Assembly (NCBI GenBank): GCA_018340805.1
Contig: JACMZG010001870.1
Coordinates: forward strand, 50,295,540-50,359,539
From: Microvelia longipes
Lineage: Eukaryota; Arthropoda; Insecta; Hemiptera; Veliidae
Length of the DNA stretch: 64,000 nt
Reading direction: 5' to 3'
Part shown: piece after piece, positions 11,577-22,769 of the stretch
Numbering within the stretch: position 1 is the first letter of the stretch
Layout of the letters: each line of letters opens with the position of its first letter
Notes under the pieces: model-generated
Told to the model about the DNA's origin: nothing
The model's input: only the letters and a program-made list of their open reading frames with translations
Databases searched by the model: none
Program-made: the position numbers and the translations under genes

Positions 11577-12017
11577 ATGGACCTCGCCAAAACTCCAGGG
11601 AAATATATTATACCGCATCATTGCGTAGTAAAACATTTGCCCGATCAGGACATCAAACTTCGAGTAGTTTTCGATGCTGCTGCTAGGACAGCTTCAGGTT
11701 CGCTAAACGACTTGCTTTTGGTAGGGCCGAAGCTGCAGCCTAATCTCATCATAATACTTCTAAACTTTCGCGTCCACCCGTACGTCTTCACCGCGGATGC
11801 AGTCAAAATGTTTAGGCAAATCTTAATTCACCCAGAAGATCGAGCATACCAACATAGGAAGGAGCAGCTTAATTGGGATGACGACTTTCCTCAAGCGATG
11901 AAAGAGCGGTGGTTAGCTTTTCTTCGAGATTTACCCGCTCTAGGAGAAATAAAAATACCTCGTTGGCATGTTCCGGTAGATTTCTTCTTCTATCCTTATT
12001 TTTGCAGATGCCTCTGA
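11577..12017 (+). pseudogene. pol: RT of copy 2 with 559-bp internal deletion
   Basis: The frame includes the RT N-terminal part and an intact motif A region (TADAVKMFRQILIHPE), which is broken in copy 1. After CAACATA at 11850-11856 the sequence jumps to GGAAGGAGC, which in copy 1 is 559 bp further on (4125-4683 missing). The deletion removes YVDD, so this copy cannot encode active RT. The tail is read in a shifted frame. Confidence 0.85.
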
Positions 12018-12098
12018 GAAGGCTTACTGCGCTGCAGCCTACTTGAACCATTTCTGACGCAGGAACCCAGATGCATCTCATACTGGCTAAGACCAAAA

Positions 12099-13166
12099 TT
12101 GGCTCCGGTCAAATTCACTACCATACCGAGACTTGAACTTTGTGCTGCACTCCTTGCAGCTAAGCTTTGGGATAGCTTACACTTATATGTGAAAAAACTC
12201 CATCTAAACCTGATTTACACTTCTTCTGACAGCATGATAGTGCTTTCTTGGCTCCGCACACCTTTCCACCTTCTTAAAACTTTTGTTGCCAATAGAGTTG
12301 TACAAATTCGTAGCCTTACTGTCACTGGCAAATGGCACCATGTATCATCTGAAGACAACCCCAGTGACTTGGGATCGCGTGGCATTTCTGCTCCTGATCT
12401 TAGAGACAGCATGTTGTGGTTTCATGGTCCTAGTTGGGCACTCCGAGAACCTAAGGATTGGCCTCTTAAGGTCCTTAGTCCAGTCCCTCAGGTTCCTGAA
12501 TTAAAATCAAAAGTAGACATGGCTACTGTTTTAGTTGTTACTAACGCTACAGACTCATCGTTCGTACAATGGATGTCTAGGTGGTCTAGTTTAACTAAGT
12601 TGATACGTAGCATTGCTTACGCTCTACGCTTCCTCGACATCTTAAGGAAAAGACGGCAGGATAACTCCGGTTACATCACCGTTCCAGAGATGCGTCAAGC
12701 CACAACAGTTGCTGTCAAGTGGATACAGAGTGCTTATTTCTTCAATCAGCGTATCCCAAATTCTAACACTCCTATACCTAAAAGCCTTCAAAGCTTAAAC
12801 CCTTTCATAGATCAGGCGGGTATTTTATTGGTAGGCGGACGCCTTAAAAATTCTGATGTGTCTTGGGAGACTCAGCACCCGATGCTACTTCCAGCCAAGA
12901 CACATTTTACTCAGCTCCTTCTATCTCATTATCATCAACTTTATTTGCATCCTGGTTCATCACTTCTATTAGCCATCGTTCGAGCAAAATTTGGATTACA
13001 GGTGCTCGCAATGCTGTTCGTGAGCTGTCTAAAAACTGCGTCACCTGTAGAAAATTTGATGCGCCTACGTGTAAACCAATTATGGGTAATCTTCCTGCTT
13101 CCCGTGTACGTGAAGGATTCGCTTTTTTGCACGTCGGAGTCGATTTCGCCGGACCATTCATTATAA
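12099..13166 (+). pseudogene. pol: RNase H and integrase zinc domain, copy 2
   Basis: The sequence is nearly identical to copy 1 from 4928: the PRLELCAALL motif, the SDSMIVLSWL RNase H motif and the HYHQLYLHPG zinc-domain start. A missing base near 12989 shifts the frame inside the zinc domain; the correct continuation (CVTC, VGVDFAGPF) is in another frame until about 13165. Confidence 0.83.
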
Positions 13167-13263
13167 AGATTCACTGCGTAGCAAGGCAAATACGTCTAAG
13201 GCATACCTGTGTCTCTTTATATGTCTTAGCACGAAAGCTCTTCACTTAGAGGTAGTTTCATCT

Positions 13264-14019
13264 TTGAATACTCCTGCTTTCATGGCTTCTCTTAAACGTT
13301 TCATCGGTCGCCGTGGTAAGCCCGAGCAAATATATTCAGATAACGGCACCAATTTTGTTGGCGCTGCCAACAAACTTCAAGATCTTTATAGCTGGTTAGC
13401 TCAACATGCTACAAAAGATGAAATCTATAAGTTTGCTTTAGATAATGAAATCATTTGGAACTTTAATCCTCCTCACGCGCCCACGTTTGGAGGTGTGTGG
13501 GAAGCAGGAGTTAAATCTGTTAAGCGCTTAATGCGAACAGTTTATGGTGATGCTGTCTTCACTTTCGAAGAACTTACGACGTTGATGGTTGATATAGAAG
13601 CTGCGCTGAATTCCCGACCGTTATGCCCTATGTCAAATGACGCTAACGACCTAGGCATTCTTAGTCCGGGACATTTCCTCATAGGACGACAACCCACCGC
13701 CGTTCCTCAGCCTTCACTTCTTGATATAAGTGAAAACCGTCTCACGCGATGGGAATCAGTCGAACAAAAGCTCCAACATTTCTGGCGCCGTTGGCGCTCT
13801 GAATATTTAACTTCGCTCCAAGAACGCGCTAAATGGAGAGCTACAAACTACAACATTAAAGTAGGAGACTTAGTCTTACTTCGCGACAACAGCCCTTGTA
13901 AGCAGTGGCCTGTTGGCCGCGTTATTAATTCTTTTCCAGGAAACGACGGCGTGGTGCGAGTTGTTGACCTACAATTACCTTTTTCCAGCAACCGCTGCGT
14001 CGAGCTGTCAACAAGTTAG
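13264..14019 (+). pseudogene. pol: Integrase core end and DUF5641 C-terminus, copy 2
   Basis: This frame is intact where copy 1 is broken. It contains YSDNGTNF (second catalytic Asp) and GVWEAGVKSVKRLM (catalytic Glu), then the DUF5641-like domain with WRRWRSEYL and VGDLVLLRDN. A one-base loss near 13990 relative to copy 1 ends the frame at 14019 instead of the natural stop at 14112-14114. Confidence 0.85.
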
Positions 14020-14134
14020 TGTTGCTACTATCGCCTCAACAGGATTCTAACTTTACCGATTGTGACAAATCTCAACCTGCATCATCAGCATCGTTGAAAA
14101 ATTCTCCTAATTAGTGAATTTTTGGTAGGCGGAA

Positions 14135-15707
14135 TGTTTGGACATGGGTCTCCTTCTCCACCCCACTTCCTTTCATTTCCCTATCCTTTGTAAATAGTTG
14201 TTATTTATCTATACTTTATTTATATGTTTACTGTATATCCTTTATGTTTTAGAGTACTTACGTTGTTTTTTATGTATATTTTAAGTTTATTAACGCCGTG
14301 GACTTTCCTGTAAACAGGCAATAAGTTATCCACTTTTGTACCACTAGTATTATTACGCACTAACACTTAGTTTTAAGTTTTCTTCGTCCGTCTTCTCACT
14401 ACACTGCTTCAACATCGCCCATCTCATCATAATACGTTAAATCTATTTGATTTTCACTAAACGAATCAGGAAAAACAGGCTGCTTGAGCCGTGTATAACC
14501 TGCCGCCATGTTTACTTGAGGTTACATTTTGAAACCTTCCTTTTGTAACTCGTCTTGCATGGAAATCCACCAAATTAAGCCGCTGGAGAAGTTCGTTGGA
14601 TATAATTTATAATTTACAAATATCTGCATTCACTTCGGGAATAATTTAGGCATAATATTATTCCTTATACTTGATCAATGATTGTCAAGACTTTATATTA
14701 GCTATAAAGCAGTATGCTAATCAGTATCGCCGTTTAGAGACAACCGCTTTGTTCCATTATCAATAGAACCTTAAAAGTAACGGTTTTCGCCGTCTTGCGA
14801 TCAGTGGAGAGAAAAACCTGGTTGTAGTGAAAGGGTTAACCCAACCGTAATTTAAAATATAACTTTACTAAAGTAATTAGTAAGTTCTTGTGTTCGAGAT
14901 CGCGGCCTTTTGGGCTCTTTTTTCAAGTGGATGTGTTGGTGATATCAATAACAGCTTTTAATTTGGACTATGTTGCTTTCATCTGTGCTGCCGACCTATG
15001 CAGCATGCTTTCACTGTCTGTAATTACCTTCAATTTTTATATTTCATCTTCCTACTAGTCTTCCGCGTCTTCTTTAGTTTTAGTTACTAACTCCTTAGTC
15101 TATAGAATTATTTTTTATGTTTAATTTATTATTACTTTCCTGACTTCGAATATGCTGCCAGTGAGAATATATGTCGATTGTTAAATGTTATATTTTTGTT
15201 CATTATTCTTTTTTGCCTACTATATTATTATTTTTCTCAGCTTTATTTACTTTTATCGTGAGTAGCTTTAGCCAGTTTATCTTACTTTCATATTTATTGA
15301 GTGACATATATAGTGTCCCTTCTGCCGGCATATTCGAAGCCATATAGTCAAGTTATTTATTAAGCTCGCTATTTATTAAGTTATTATCATTAAGCTCTAT
15401 TATTGCCTGCTTTTATTGCTTAGATTTATTAATTTACTTGTGTAATTATTTATTTTGCGTTACTTTAACCCGAGTTTTTATGCTTATCTGTTTTGATACT
15501 TTATAAGTTGTATCAAGTCCGTAAGTACTTAATGCTTAAACTTTATCTAGTCACTTTCCTTACCTTATCTTATTGTTTGCTAATTATTTACTAAAATACA
15601 GTCCTTTTTTCCTTATCTCATCTTTTACTTTTGTTTTACCCTCTATTCAGCGAGTTTCAGCGTCAGGAACTTATTTTTAAGTTGATTACCCCCGCTGGGC
15701 TTGCACA
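14135..15707 (+). repeat. 3' LTR of BEL copy 2 (complete, 1573 bp)
   Basis: It starts TGTTTGG after the polypurine tract and ends TTGCACA, the same end as LTR 1 at 660. It is the only complete LTR in the window. Its last 550 bp differ from LTR 1 at many positions, more than LTR 1 differs from the middle LTR. Confidence 0.9.
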
Positions 15708-16385
15708 CGCTCAGTTCCTCTTTGTGTTTCATATTGCTTCGTTCGTCTTTGTGTTTCATACTGCTCCGTTCCTCTTTGTATTTCAATACTACTCCGTTCC
15801 TCTTTGTGTTTCATATTGCTTCGTTCGTCTTTGTGTTTCTATACTGCTCCGTTCCTCTTTGTATTTCCATACCGCTCAGTTCCTCTTGTGTTTCATATGG
15901 TTCGTCGTCTTTGTGTTTCTATACTGCTCCGTTCCTCTTTGTATTTCCATACTACTCAATTCCTCTTTGTGTTTCATATTGCTTCGTTCGTCTTGTTTCT
16001 ATACTGCTCCGTTCCTCTTTGTATTTCCATACCGCTCAGTTCCTCTTTGTGTTTCATATTGGTTCGTTCGTCTTTGTGTTTCTATACTGCTCCGTTCCTC
16101 TTTGTATTTCCATACCACTCCGTTCCTCTTGTGTTTCATATTGGTTCGTTCGTCTTTGTGTTTCTATACTGCTCCGTTCCTCTTTGTATTTCCATACTAC
16201 TCCGTTCCTCTTTGTGTTTCATATTGCTTCGTTCGTCTTTGTGTTTCTATACTGCTCCGTTCTCTTGTATTTAATACCGCTCAGTTCCTCTTTTGTGTTT
16301 CATTTGCTTCGTTTGTCTTTGTGTTTCTATACTGCTCCGTTCTCTTTGTATTTCCATACTACTCCGTTTCTCTTTGTGTTTCACT
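15708..16385. repeat. Minisatellite, 28-bp units in an 84-bp trimer
   Basis: Units of about 28 bp of the form CGTTCCTCTTTGTGTTTC plus an ATATTGCTT-like tail repeat throughout. Three variants (CATATTGCTT, TATACTGCTC, CATACTACTC or CATACCGCTC) alternate to give an 84-bp higher-order unit, about eight times. Because 84 is a multiple of three, long hydrophobic ORFs appear in all plus frames; they are by-products of the repeat. The BEL LTR ends exactly at this array. Confidence 0.9.
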
Positions 16386-16555
16386 CCCAAGGGAGTGAAA
16401 AGTAACTTCTTCTTCCTTGGGAGTGAAAAATAACTTTTTCTTTCTTGGGAGTAAAAAGTAACTTTTTCTCTCATGAAAGTGAAAAGTAAGTTTTGCTTCC
16501 TTAGGAGTAAATAGTATGTTCTCTCCCTTGGGAGTGAAAGAGCTTTTTTACTCCC
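16386..16555. repeat. Short tandem array of CTTGGGAGTGAAAAGTAAC units
   Basis: About four diverged copies of a 40-bp unit with CTTGGGAGTGAAAAGTAAC and a T-rich spacer follow the minisatellite directly. The CTCCC and GGGAG parts are complementary. Similar CTCCCTAGGGAG blocks occur near 16826, 33197 and 55363, linking this to the fold-back family below. Confidence 0.65.
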
Positions 16556-16603
16556 AACAAACTAGCCAATAAAATTTACATTAAACACCGTCTTTAGATA
16601 ATA

Positions 16604-16870
16604 GTTATTTATGCAACAAGAGATGAAAGTAAGTTTTACAGCTCAAGCTAAAGTCTCGTCCTAAGGCAGCGCCGAAGGAGGAAACTTCATTAGCTCACGA
16701 GGCCGGTGGGCCGAGGGAGATGAACTAGTTAGCTCCCGAGGCTTGCCAAGGGAGTTAAATCCTAAAAATTTCCTAAAATTTTAATTAAAAATTCGTCAAG
16801 TTGGCAACACTTTTCTCTTTTCCTCCCTAGGGAGTAAAAGTACATTTACAATGTGAGATAACAAGACTGT
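16604..16870. repeat. Dispersed fold-back repeat (family with ATGCAACAAGAGATG end)
   Basis: TTATTTATGCAACAAGAGATG is followed by GCCGAAGG- and GCCGAGGG-type blocks and a CTCCCTAGGGAG block near 16826. The first 160 bp match the repeat at 53803. No coding frame is visible. The TCAACTCGCTTCGCTCG block at 16980-16996 continues the same style. Confidence 0.5.
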
Positions 16871-17449
16871 AAGTAGAACTTACAATACAAGGAGGAGATA
16901 AATGTTATTTATTTTGATATTATTACTCTTTACCTAAGAAAAATAGCAAACACCACATGGCTGTGAATGATATTTTTTACTCAACTCGCTTCGCTCGCCA
17001 GTAACTACAGTAGCTTCGGTAAAAAAATCGTTTTACAACCTACTAGTATAATATACTATTATGCCGTTATTAAATATCATTAATGACTTAATCAAAAAAT
17101 TTAAAGAACTGAAAAGAATAAAAACATTTTTTTGCCAAATACAATGGAGGAACCTTTAAGGTTTTAACAATACCGGATTAAATTGGTCATATTATTTTAT
17201 TAGCCGGACAGAAGAAGCAAGTACACCTGTTTCTATTAATTTCAACTGCATTCTACTAAAATTGCAAATAATGAATTATAAACGGTAAATGAAAAGGTGT
17301 GAATATTGTTCGTTGCGAATCTGTATAATGCACTGTAATGACTGTAATTTAGTCTCTCTACAAGAAAGTAAACAAACTATCGCTCTTCCTTGTTCCTTTC
17401 TGATCATTATCATTAATCATCCATATTTATCTTAGAGACTGTGAAGCTG

Positions 17450-17777
17450 GTTTACAAGGTGAATTGGTTGGAGAAGCAGGCATGCAAGTTGAGTCTGCTG
17501 CGGTGTAGGCTATAAAGCGAGGTGGTTGACATGATGGAAATTCGATAGCACTTATCGAAATATCGTGTATCAACCAATAAATCGACTTCTTTCGAAGAAA
17601 GGTTGCATTGCGGGTTTACAAGGTGAATGGGTTTGTGAAGCAGGTATGCAAGTCGAGGCTGCTGTTATGTAGGCTATAAATAGAGGTGGTTTACATGATG
17701 GAAATTCGATAGCACTTATCGAAATATCGAGTATCAACCAATAAATCGACTCCTTCCGGAGAACGGCTGCATTAAAG
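17450..17777. repeat. Tandem duplication of 164 bp
   Basis: GTTTACAAGGTGAAT begins at 17450 and again at 17614, and the two halves match closely to about 17777. Both contain ATTCGATAGCACTTATCG and an ACCAATAAATCGACT block. The minus strand is open through the second copy but interrupted in the first, so I do not call a gene. Function unknown. Confidence 0.7.
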
Positions 17778-17904
17778 ACCAGATATTCTTTATTCTGTGG
17801 CGGACTAAGCAAAAAAGGACCGAGGAGGGTTTGGCCTAAAAGGGCCCCAAATCTTTATCTCAAGGCCCCTAATTATGGGGGTCCTATATTACTAATAAGT
17901 GGAT

Positions 17905-18045
17905 CCCTGTAAGTCGTGTGCGAAACATGAAGAGACCATTTTGTAAAGCTGATGAAATTTCCTATATGATTAAACGAGTGTTAAATCATCAAAATCGGAT
18001 AAATACAACCAAGTATGGCTCTTTCAAAACACCAAAAAATGGTTA
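17905..18045. repeat. Dispersed repeat, also at 36770-36905
   Basis: The stretch with GTCGTGTGCGAAACATGAAG, then ATCATCAAAATCGGAT and GGCTCTTTC, recurs at 36770-36905 with moderate divergence. Family unknown; no coding potential seen. Confidence 0.6.
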
Positions 18046-18148
18046 ATTTATGCAATTTATTTGAAAAAATATTAACTTGTTGTGCTTTTTTGGTCATTTA
18101 ACAATTGTTATAACTTCAGTTATATTTATCCGATTTTTATGATTAAAA

Positions 18149-18191
18149 CTATATATATCTATATATATATATATTATATATATATATATAT

Positions 18192-18236
<45 letters not shown>

Positions 18237-18251
18237 TATATATTATATATA

Positions 18252-18297
<46 letters not shown>

Positions 18298-18305
18298 ATT
18301 ATATA
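18149..18305. repeat. (TA)n microsatellite
   Basis: About 155 bp of nearly pure TA with a few TAATTA interruptions. Small ORFs of I and Y residues here are artefacts. Confidence 0.95.
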
Positions 18306-19011
18306 TTTTATTGCATTTATTTATTAATTTTTTTTTTAATTCATATGTAATTAAAATTCATATTGTGTATTGATTGAAAGAACTGAAATAATTTCAAATT
18401 GTATAGAAATGCTGGGCGAGGCGGGCTTTCACTGGGACGCGAGGTCCTGAACCTGGGGTTTATTTCAGATCGGTGATCTCATATCCTCAAACCCTTCTCC
18501 AGTCTCACTGGGTTAAATACATGTGAACACACTAATATTTACTCTCCTGTGTATCACTACCTGAAAATAGGTAGTATGTATGATTGTTTTAGGAACTGAT
18601 TGCTTTAGGAACTGATAGTTTTAGGTACTAATTGTTTTAGGTACTGATTGTTTAGTTATAATAATTTTAATGATGGACAACAGCCAAGTGAGTCTGTTTG
18701 TTAAATTATATTTTTAATTAATACATGTGTACATGTCAAATGTGTTTACTTATCATATTTTTTCAAACATTTTTTGACACATTTTATAGATTGATACAAC
18801 AATTATTATTGTTACAAGTATAAGAGTTAATGTAGTTTTAATGATTAGAAACTTAGTAAAAAATCAATCCTGTAATGTCTCTCTAGTGAGAGTTATTACC
18901 AAATAAAATAACAAAATAGGTATATAATAATTAAAAAAAGAACAAATAAGCAAACAAAATTATCATAAAAGAAATAAAAATATATTAAAAGCCTGCAGCC
19001 TTTGATGGCTA

Positions 19012-19077
<66 letters not shown>

Positions 19078-20210
19078 TGTTATATAAAACATATATCAAC
19101 ATATATGTTACAGTATAAGAATGAAAAAATTCGCTACATAAGAGGCAAATGCCAGGTATATCAATAAATTATTAAAAAAACAAGATTCGTGCACTACGTA
19201 TTTCACGCACGCATTTTTGACGGAACTAACCTTTTGAGATGCGGTTTTTTGCGTTTCCTATTAAGTTTTACCCTCAGAATACAACGCTACTTTTAGTTTT
19301 GTCCAGCCATGTTTACTTTTTGAGAAAAGTCAATGCATAGATTTGACTACACACGACGTGAACGAAATTCCGGTAAATATTAAATTTCACTTTTTTTAAA
19401 AACTTAGCATATATTCATACGTAGTTTTTGACGCTGAATCCAAATATAACAATCATTTGATCCTAGCATGTACAGTTGTCGAGAAATGTGTAATCAAACG
19501 TTTTTCTACGTATTTCACGCACGTATTATAAAATTTTTATTTTTGGAATGGCCTTAGGGGCCATTCTGAGCCACAAAGGCTCGTGGAGCGTACTTGGCGA
19601 GAAAATTGTAAGATGAGGCAATGAAAATTCCCTAGATACATGAAAAAATTCACGAACCTTCAATTAATAATATAACAACAAGTAATACTATAGAACAACA
19701 ATGGGATATTTATGATCCGCTCCTACCCTTTTACATAAGTTCCTTGACAAAACAAAGTATAAGAAAAGTTAGATTCAACAGGTTAATTTAGAAGGATGTA
19801 AATATGTAGGTATAGTTGCATCCTATTGAAAGCTGACTTATCTTAGCGTCGTCAGTGTTCTAGGAATACGATGTTTTAAATTAATTTTCCCGCAAAAAAA
19901 TCACGTAAATATTTAATGATAAACATTTTAAAAAATTAGTAGTAAGTATGTATATTAAAAAATATTTATAGCTAAGCACTAAGCAAGCAAGCCCAATTTG
20001 TCGTTTCCAGCGACTTTCTATAAATTCCTAAGTTTTTTTTTAAAGTATGCGTTTAAACTTTAAATACTTTAATTAAGCATTAAGTTTCATTCAAAAACTC
20101 AGGTCCATTTATCAAGTTAATGTTTATTCATTAAAAACAAATGAATGACAGCGTTTTTGGATTTTTTAATTAAAAGTACGAATTACGGTTTTTAGTGGTT
20201 TATCTTATTT
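18306..20210. other. No gene recognised; AT-rich sequence with one (TA)n tract
   Basis: The stretch contains a (TA)n tract at about 19018-19077, a GC-richer block at 18410-18530 that I cannot assign, and the 15-mer ACGTATTTCACGCAC twice (about 19195 and 19507). No frame with recognisable domains. Confidence 0.6.
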
Positions 20211-20216
20211 ATAGTA

Positions 20217-20380
20217 CGGCACACGGCTAAAATCAGTTGACAGCGCGGAAAAATAATGCGAGAGAGCCAATGAGGTTAATCCTGGATGTTAAGCCACGCC
20301 CTCAATTTCAAATTAGGCCAATTTTATTGGTTCCTTAACACAATATTTCCATGCTGTCAACTGATTTTAGCCATGTGTCG
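20217..20380. mobile_element. MITE of 164 bp with 28-bp terminal inverted repeats
   Basis: The left end CGGCACACGGCTAAAATCAG pairs with the right end, which reads inverted as CGACACATGGCTAAAATCAG; arms are 20217-20244 and 20353-20380 with two mismatches. TAGTA occurs on both sides (20212-20216 and 20381-20385) and may be the target duplication. It is non-coding, and the superfamily is not assigned. Confidence 0.75.
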
Positions 20381-20440
20381 TAGTATAGTAGGTTAAAATA
20401 ATAAAAGAAAAGAAGTCTCTCCACAAAATAAATCTTTATT

Positions 20441-20480
20441 GGCAAAGTGCTTTCAACATAACAGAGGCCATCATTAGTGC
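20441..20480 (-). ncRNA. Degenerate hammerhead motif (left arm)
   Basis: On the minus strand the core reads CTAATGA instead of CTGATGA, so the invariant G5 is lost. A stem II with GGCC and GTT, GAAA, and the AGCACT in place of AGCGCT follow. It is expected to be inactive. Confidence 0.5.
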
Positions 20481-20562
20481 AAAACCATTGAGATGTCTGA
20501 CTCTAATACCTAATAAGAAAACATAGACTCACTTCTCTACTTCTTTAACATCTCAACGGGTC

Positions 20563-20604
20563 TGCACTGATGATGGCCTCTAGTTAGGGTGAAAGCGCTT
20601 TGCC
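20563..20604 (+). ncRNA. Hammerhead ribozyme motif (right arm)
   Basis: GCA (stem I), CTGATGA, one extra T, stem II starting GGCC, GAAA, palindromic stem III AGCGCT, T as cleavage-site nucleotide, then TGC (stem I). Core bases are intact. Stem II is weakened because the 3' side reads GGGT where the related copy at 59797 has GGTT. Confidence 0.55.
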
Positions 20605-20650
20605 AATAAAGTTTTGCTTTGTGGAGAGACTTTTTTTCTTTTATTATTTA

Positions 20651-21670
20651 TGATGGACTCCATTCACGCTCATTCTACTAGTATTGTAGGTTTTACTAGT
20701 ATTTCGCAGGGTGCAAGTATTTATCTAGCGAACTGGATAAAGGAAATACTTATTATTACTAATTTCGCTAAAAAACTTTTTATTTTCTACAATTTTTATA
20801 AAAAAGTCGCTGAAATGTGCGAAAAACATTTTCAAGATTAAAACTATTTATGATAAATGATCAAAGTAACTAGAAGACGCGCAAAGTAAAAACATTAATC
20901 GTAAAAAAAGAAGAAAATTCATAATAAAAATATTCATACACAAGAGGTACTGCCGCAGGCGCGTAGCTTCGGCAGAAACCAATAAAATGTGCACGTCATG
21001 CCAAGAAAGATTTTTTTGAAAGTTTTAGTTTGAAGTTTATGAAGCCTCCTTTTTGCTGGTATTAATTGTTTTTTTACTTACCAACTGGTGATTAAAAATT
21101 TCTTTCAAGTATGAAGTCCATTAACTTTGATCTTAAAGTCCGTACTCCATCTATTAATATCAAGCATGTTCTTTATGAGTTCTTTGGCGTCTAGTATCGG
21201 GACTTAAAAGATATTTTCAGGATTTGATTATTATTCTCATTGTGTCTAAGGCGTCATAAAAGAAACACAGCATTCTTTGAGATTTGACTAGTTTCGCGTT
21301 TCAAAAATAAAAATATCAAATCCTTCAATACTCTCTGTAAAACTTATTTAACTATAAAAATATCATGTTTCAATTTTTTGAACCAAAATAAAATCCCTAC
21401 ATGCACGAAAATTCTTTACATCATGTTATGGAAGTTTGAAATTATTTTCTTTATGGTGAAAAATGTTATTTTTCGATGTAATAGGTTGTTAGGTGTGGAA
21501 TTTCACAATTTTTCACTTCAAAGAAACCTGTGAATGTAATCTTGTAATATCATTTTACTAAGAAATGATAAAGGTACTAAGATAAGTGACACTTATTTTC
21601 AAGGTTTTTGCTAAAAGATCAAACTTTTAAAAAATAATAAAATTTCTTGTGCAATACATGCATATTAAAT
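20651..21670. other. No gene recognised
   Basis: AT-rich unique-looking sequence. A small inverted pair CTGCCG and CGGCAG flanks a GCTTCGG block at 20950-20976, similar in style to the nested-hairpin repeats at 27.8 and 32.5 kb. An ORF at 20614-20841 starts inside the fold-back arm and has no recognisable domain. Confidence 0.5.
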
Positions 21671-21674
21671 AATG

Positions 21675-22010
21675 TAGGGTACGGGGTACTTCGAGACTTT
21701 TTCTCATCTTTACCTCTTCGGACTCGTTTCGCTTCTGATCAGAAAATGAAAACACCAAAGAGGTCTAATAGGCGCTCACATCGCTTGTTTTAAGACGCTA
21801 AGAATTGGTTTTAAACAAAGCGATCACATATCCATTAACTGACCACACTCAAGGCATTAGTAAAAATGTCGGTTAAGGGGTAGCGAAACTTTTCCTCATC
21901 ACAACGGATTCGCTACGCTCATCCTCTCTACTTCGGATTCGCTTTGTTCGTCCTCAGATATTAAATACATCCGTTTCATTTTCTGCGGAAGTCCCAAAAC
22001 TTATGATAAA
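21675..22010 (+). repeat. Partial copy of dispersed family R1
   Basis: It starts GGTACGGGGTACTTCGAG and contains the family's recurrent CGGATTCGCTACGCTC block. R1 is my label for a non-coding repeat of about 0.7-1.1 kb recognised by CGGGGTACCTCGGAAC, repeated GGACTCGCTTCGCTCG blocks, a TTATGATCCAACAAAAATCA stretch and a tail with ATACCTACGGTATAAATGAG. Confidence 0.7.
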
Positions 22011-22048
22011 TTACACTTATCACCGATCTGTCATATTTAATGAACAAT

Positions 22049-22765
22049 CGGGTACGGGGTACATCGGATTCGCTACGCTCGTCCTCAGAATATGCAATTT
22101 GCCAAATTTATACCGCAGAATGTCTTCGGACTCGCTGCGCTCAACTTAACAGATAGTAAAGGCATCTGTTTCATTCTCATCGGTCAACCATATAGCACTG
22201 ACCACGCTCAATACTGCTTAACTTTTATGATCCAACAAAAATCATTAAAATATTTGTCGTATTAAAACGATACTTGGTGAACTTATTTAATAGGTAATGA
22301 TACATAAATATTCCATATTTCGACTTAATTAAATTATTTTTTGATTTTTTTTTAAGAAACGTACACAAGTCGGTCAATTAAAAATTGCCAAATATGTTAG
22401 TCTTATACATGGCTACATGTGTGCCAAATTTCAATATCATTTCATTATTTTTCCGCATTTTATGATTTTTCGAAATTTTTGCTGAGTTATTATTTCGGTT
22501 TAATGACGTCATACATTTTTTCCGAACAGCACAGCTACAGTGTTAGACTGATTTTTGTATAAAATTTCAACACTCTTGCATACATACACTGGGCGCTACG
22601 ATTATAACAGAAATACACAACACACATATACACATACACACACGAAAACCACTCAGAAGGTCTTATAAAAACGCCTGAAACTGATAATTCCGGTTTCATC
22701 CCGGTTTCGGATATTTTTGCAAACACAATACTTTTTCTATCTACCTACGGTATAAATGAGCAAAA
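22049..22765 (+). repeat. Dispersed repeat R1, near full length
   Basis: The copy runs from GGGTACGGGGTACATCGG through the CTCGCTGCGCTC block, the TTATGATCCAACAAAAATCA block, the GACGTCATA region near 22505, a CA-rich part and the tail CTACGGTATAAATGAG. Its GCAAACACAATACTTTTTC near 22718 is the intact form of the site interrupted in the copy at 46 kb. No transposase or RT is encoded. Confidence 0.75.
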
Positions 22766-22769
22766 ATAA

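Larger units (their letters stand above)
6965..15707 (+). mobile_element. BEL/Pao LTR retrotransposon, copy 2
   Basis: Same family as copy 1: LTR from 6965, gap, leader 8772-9420, Gag-Pol 9421-14114, polypurine tract and LTR 14135-15707. It is nearly identical to copy 1 from about 11577 to 14130. From 9430 to 11550 it carries very many single-base indels but few substitutions. It lacks about 559 bp of RT. The 3' end abuts a minisatellite, and the five bases after the LTR are CGCTC. Confidence 0.92.
20404..20650. mobile_element. Fold-back Penelope-like fragment pair with hammerhead motifs
   Basis: Arms of about 85 bp (20404-20480 and 20563-20648) are inverted copies of the same sequence, including TCTCTCCAC and TTTATTGGCAAAG, separated by about 80 bp. 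Each arm carries a hammerhead-like motif; the left is on the minus strand and the right on the plus strand. Related single copies lie at 50017-50095 and 59757-59840. Hammerhead motifs in Penelope-like element termini are established; assignment of this copy is inference. Confidence 0.65.

Noticed and set aside
15631..16405. Long hydrophobic ORFs in three plus frames
   Set aside because: They follow from a minisatellite whose 84-bp unit has no stop and is a multiple of three.
17570..17812. Minus-strand ORF over the 164-bp duplication
   Set aside because: The second copy is open, but the matching frame of the first copy has stops, so there is no sign of coding selection.
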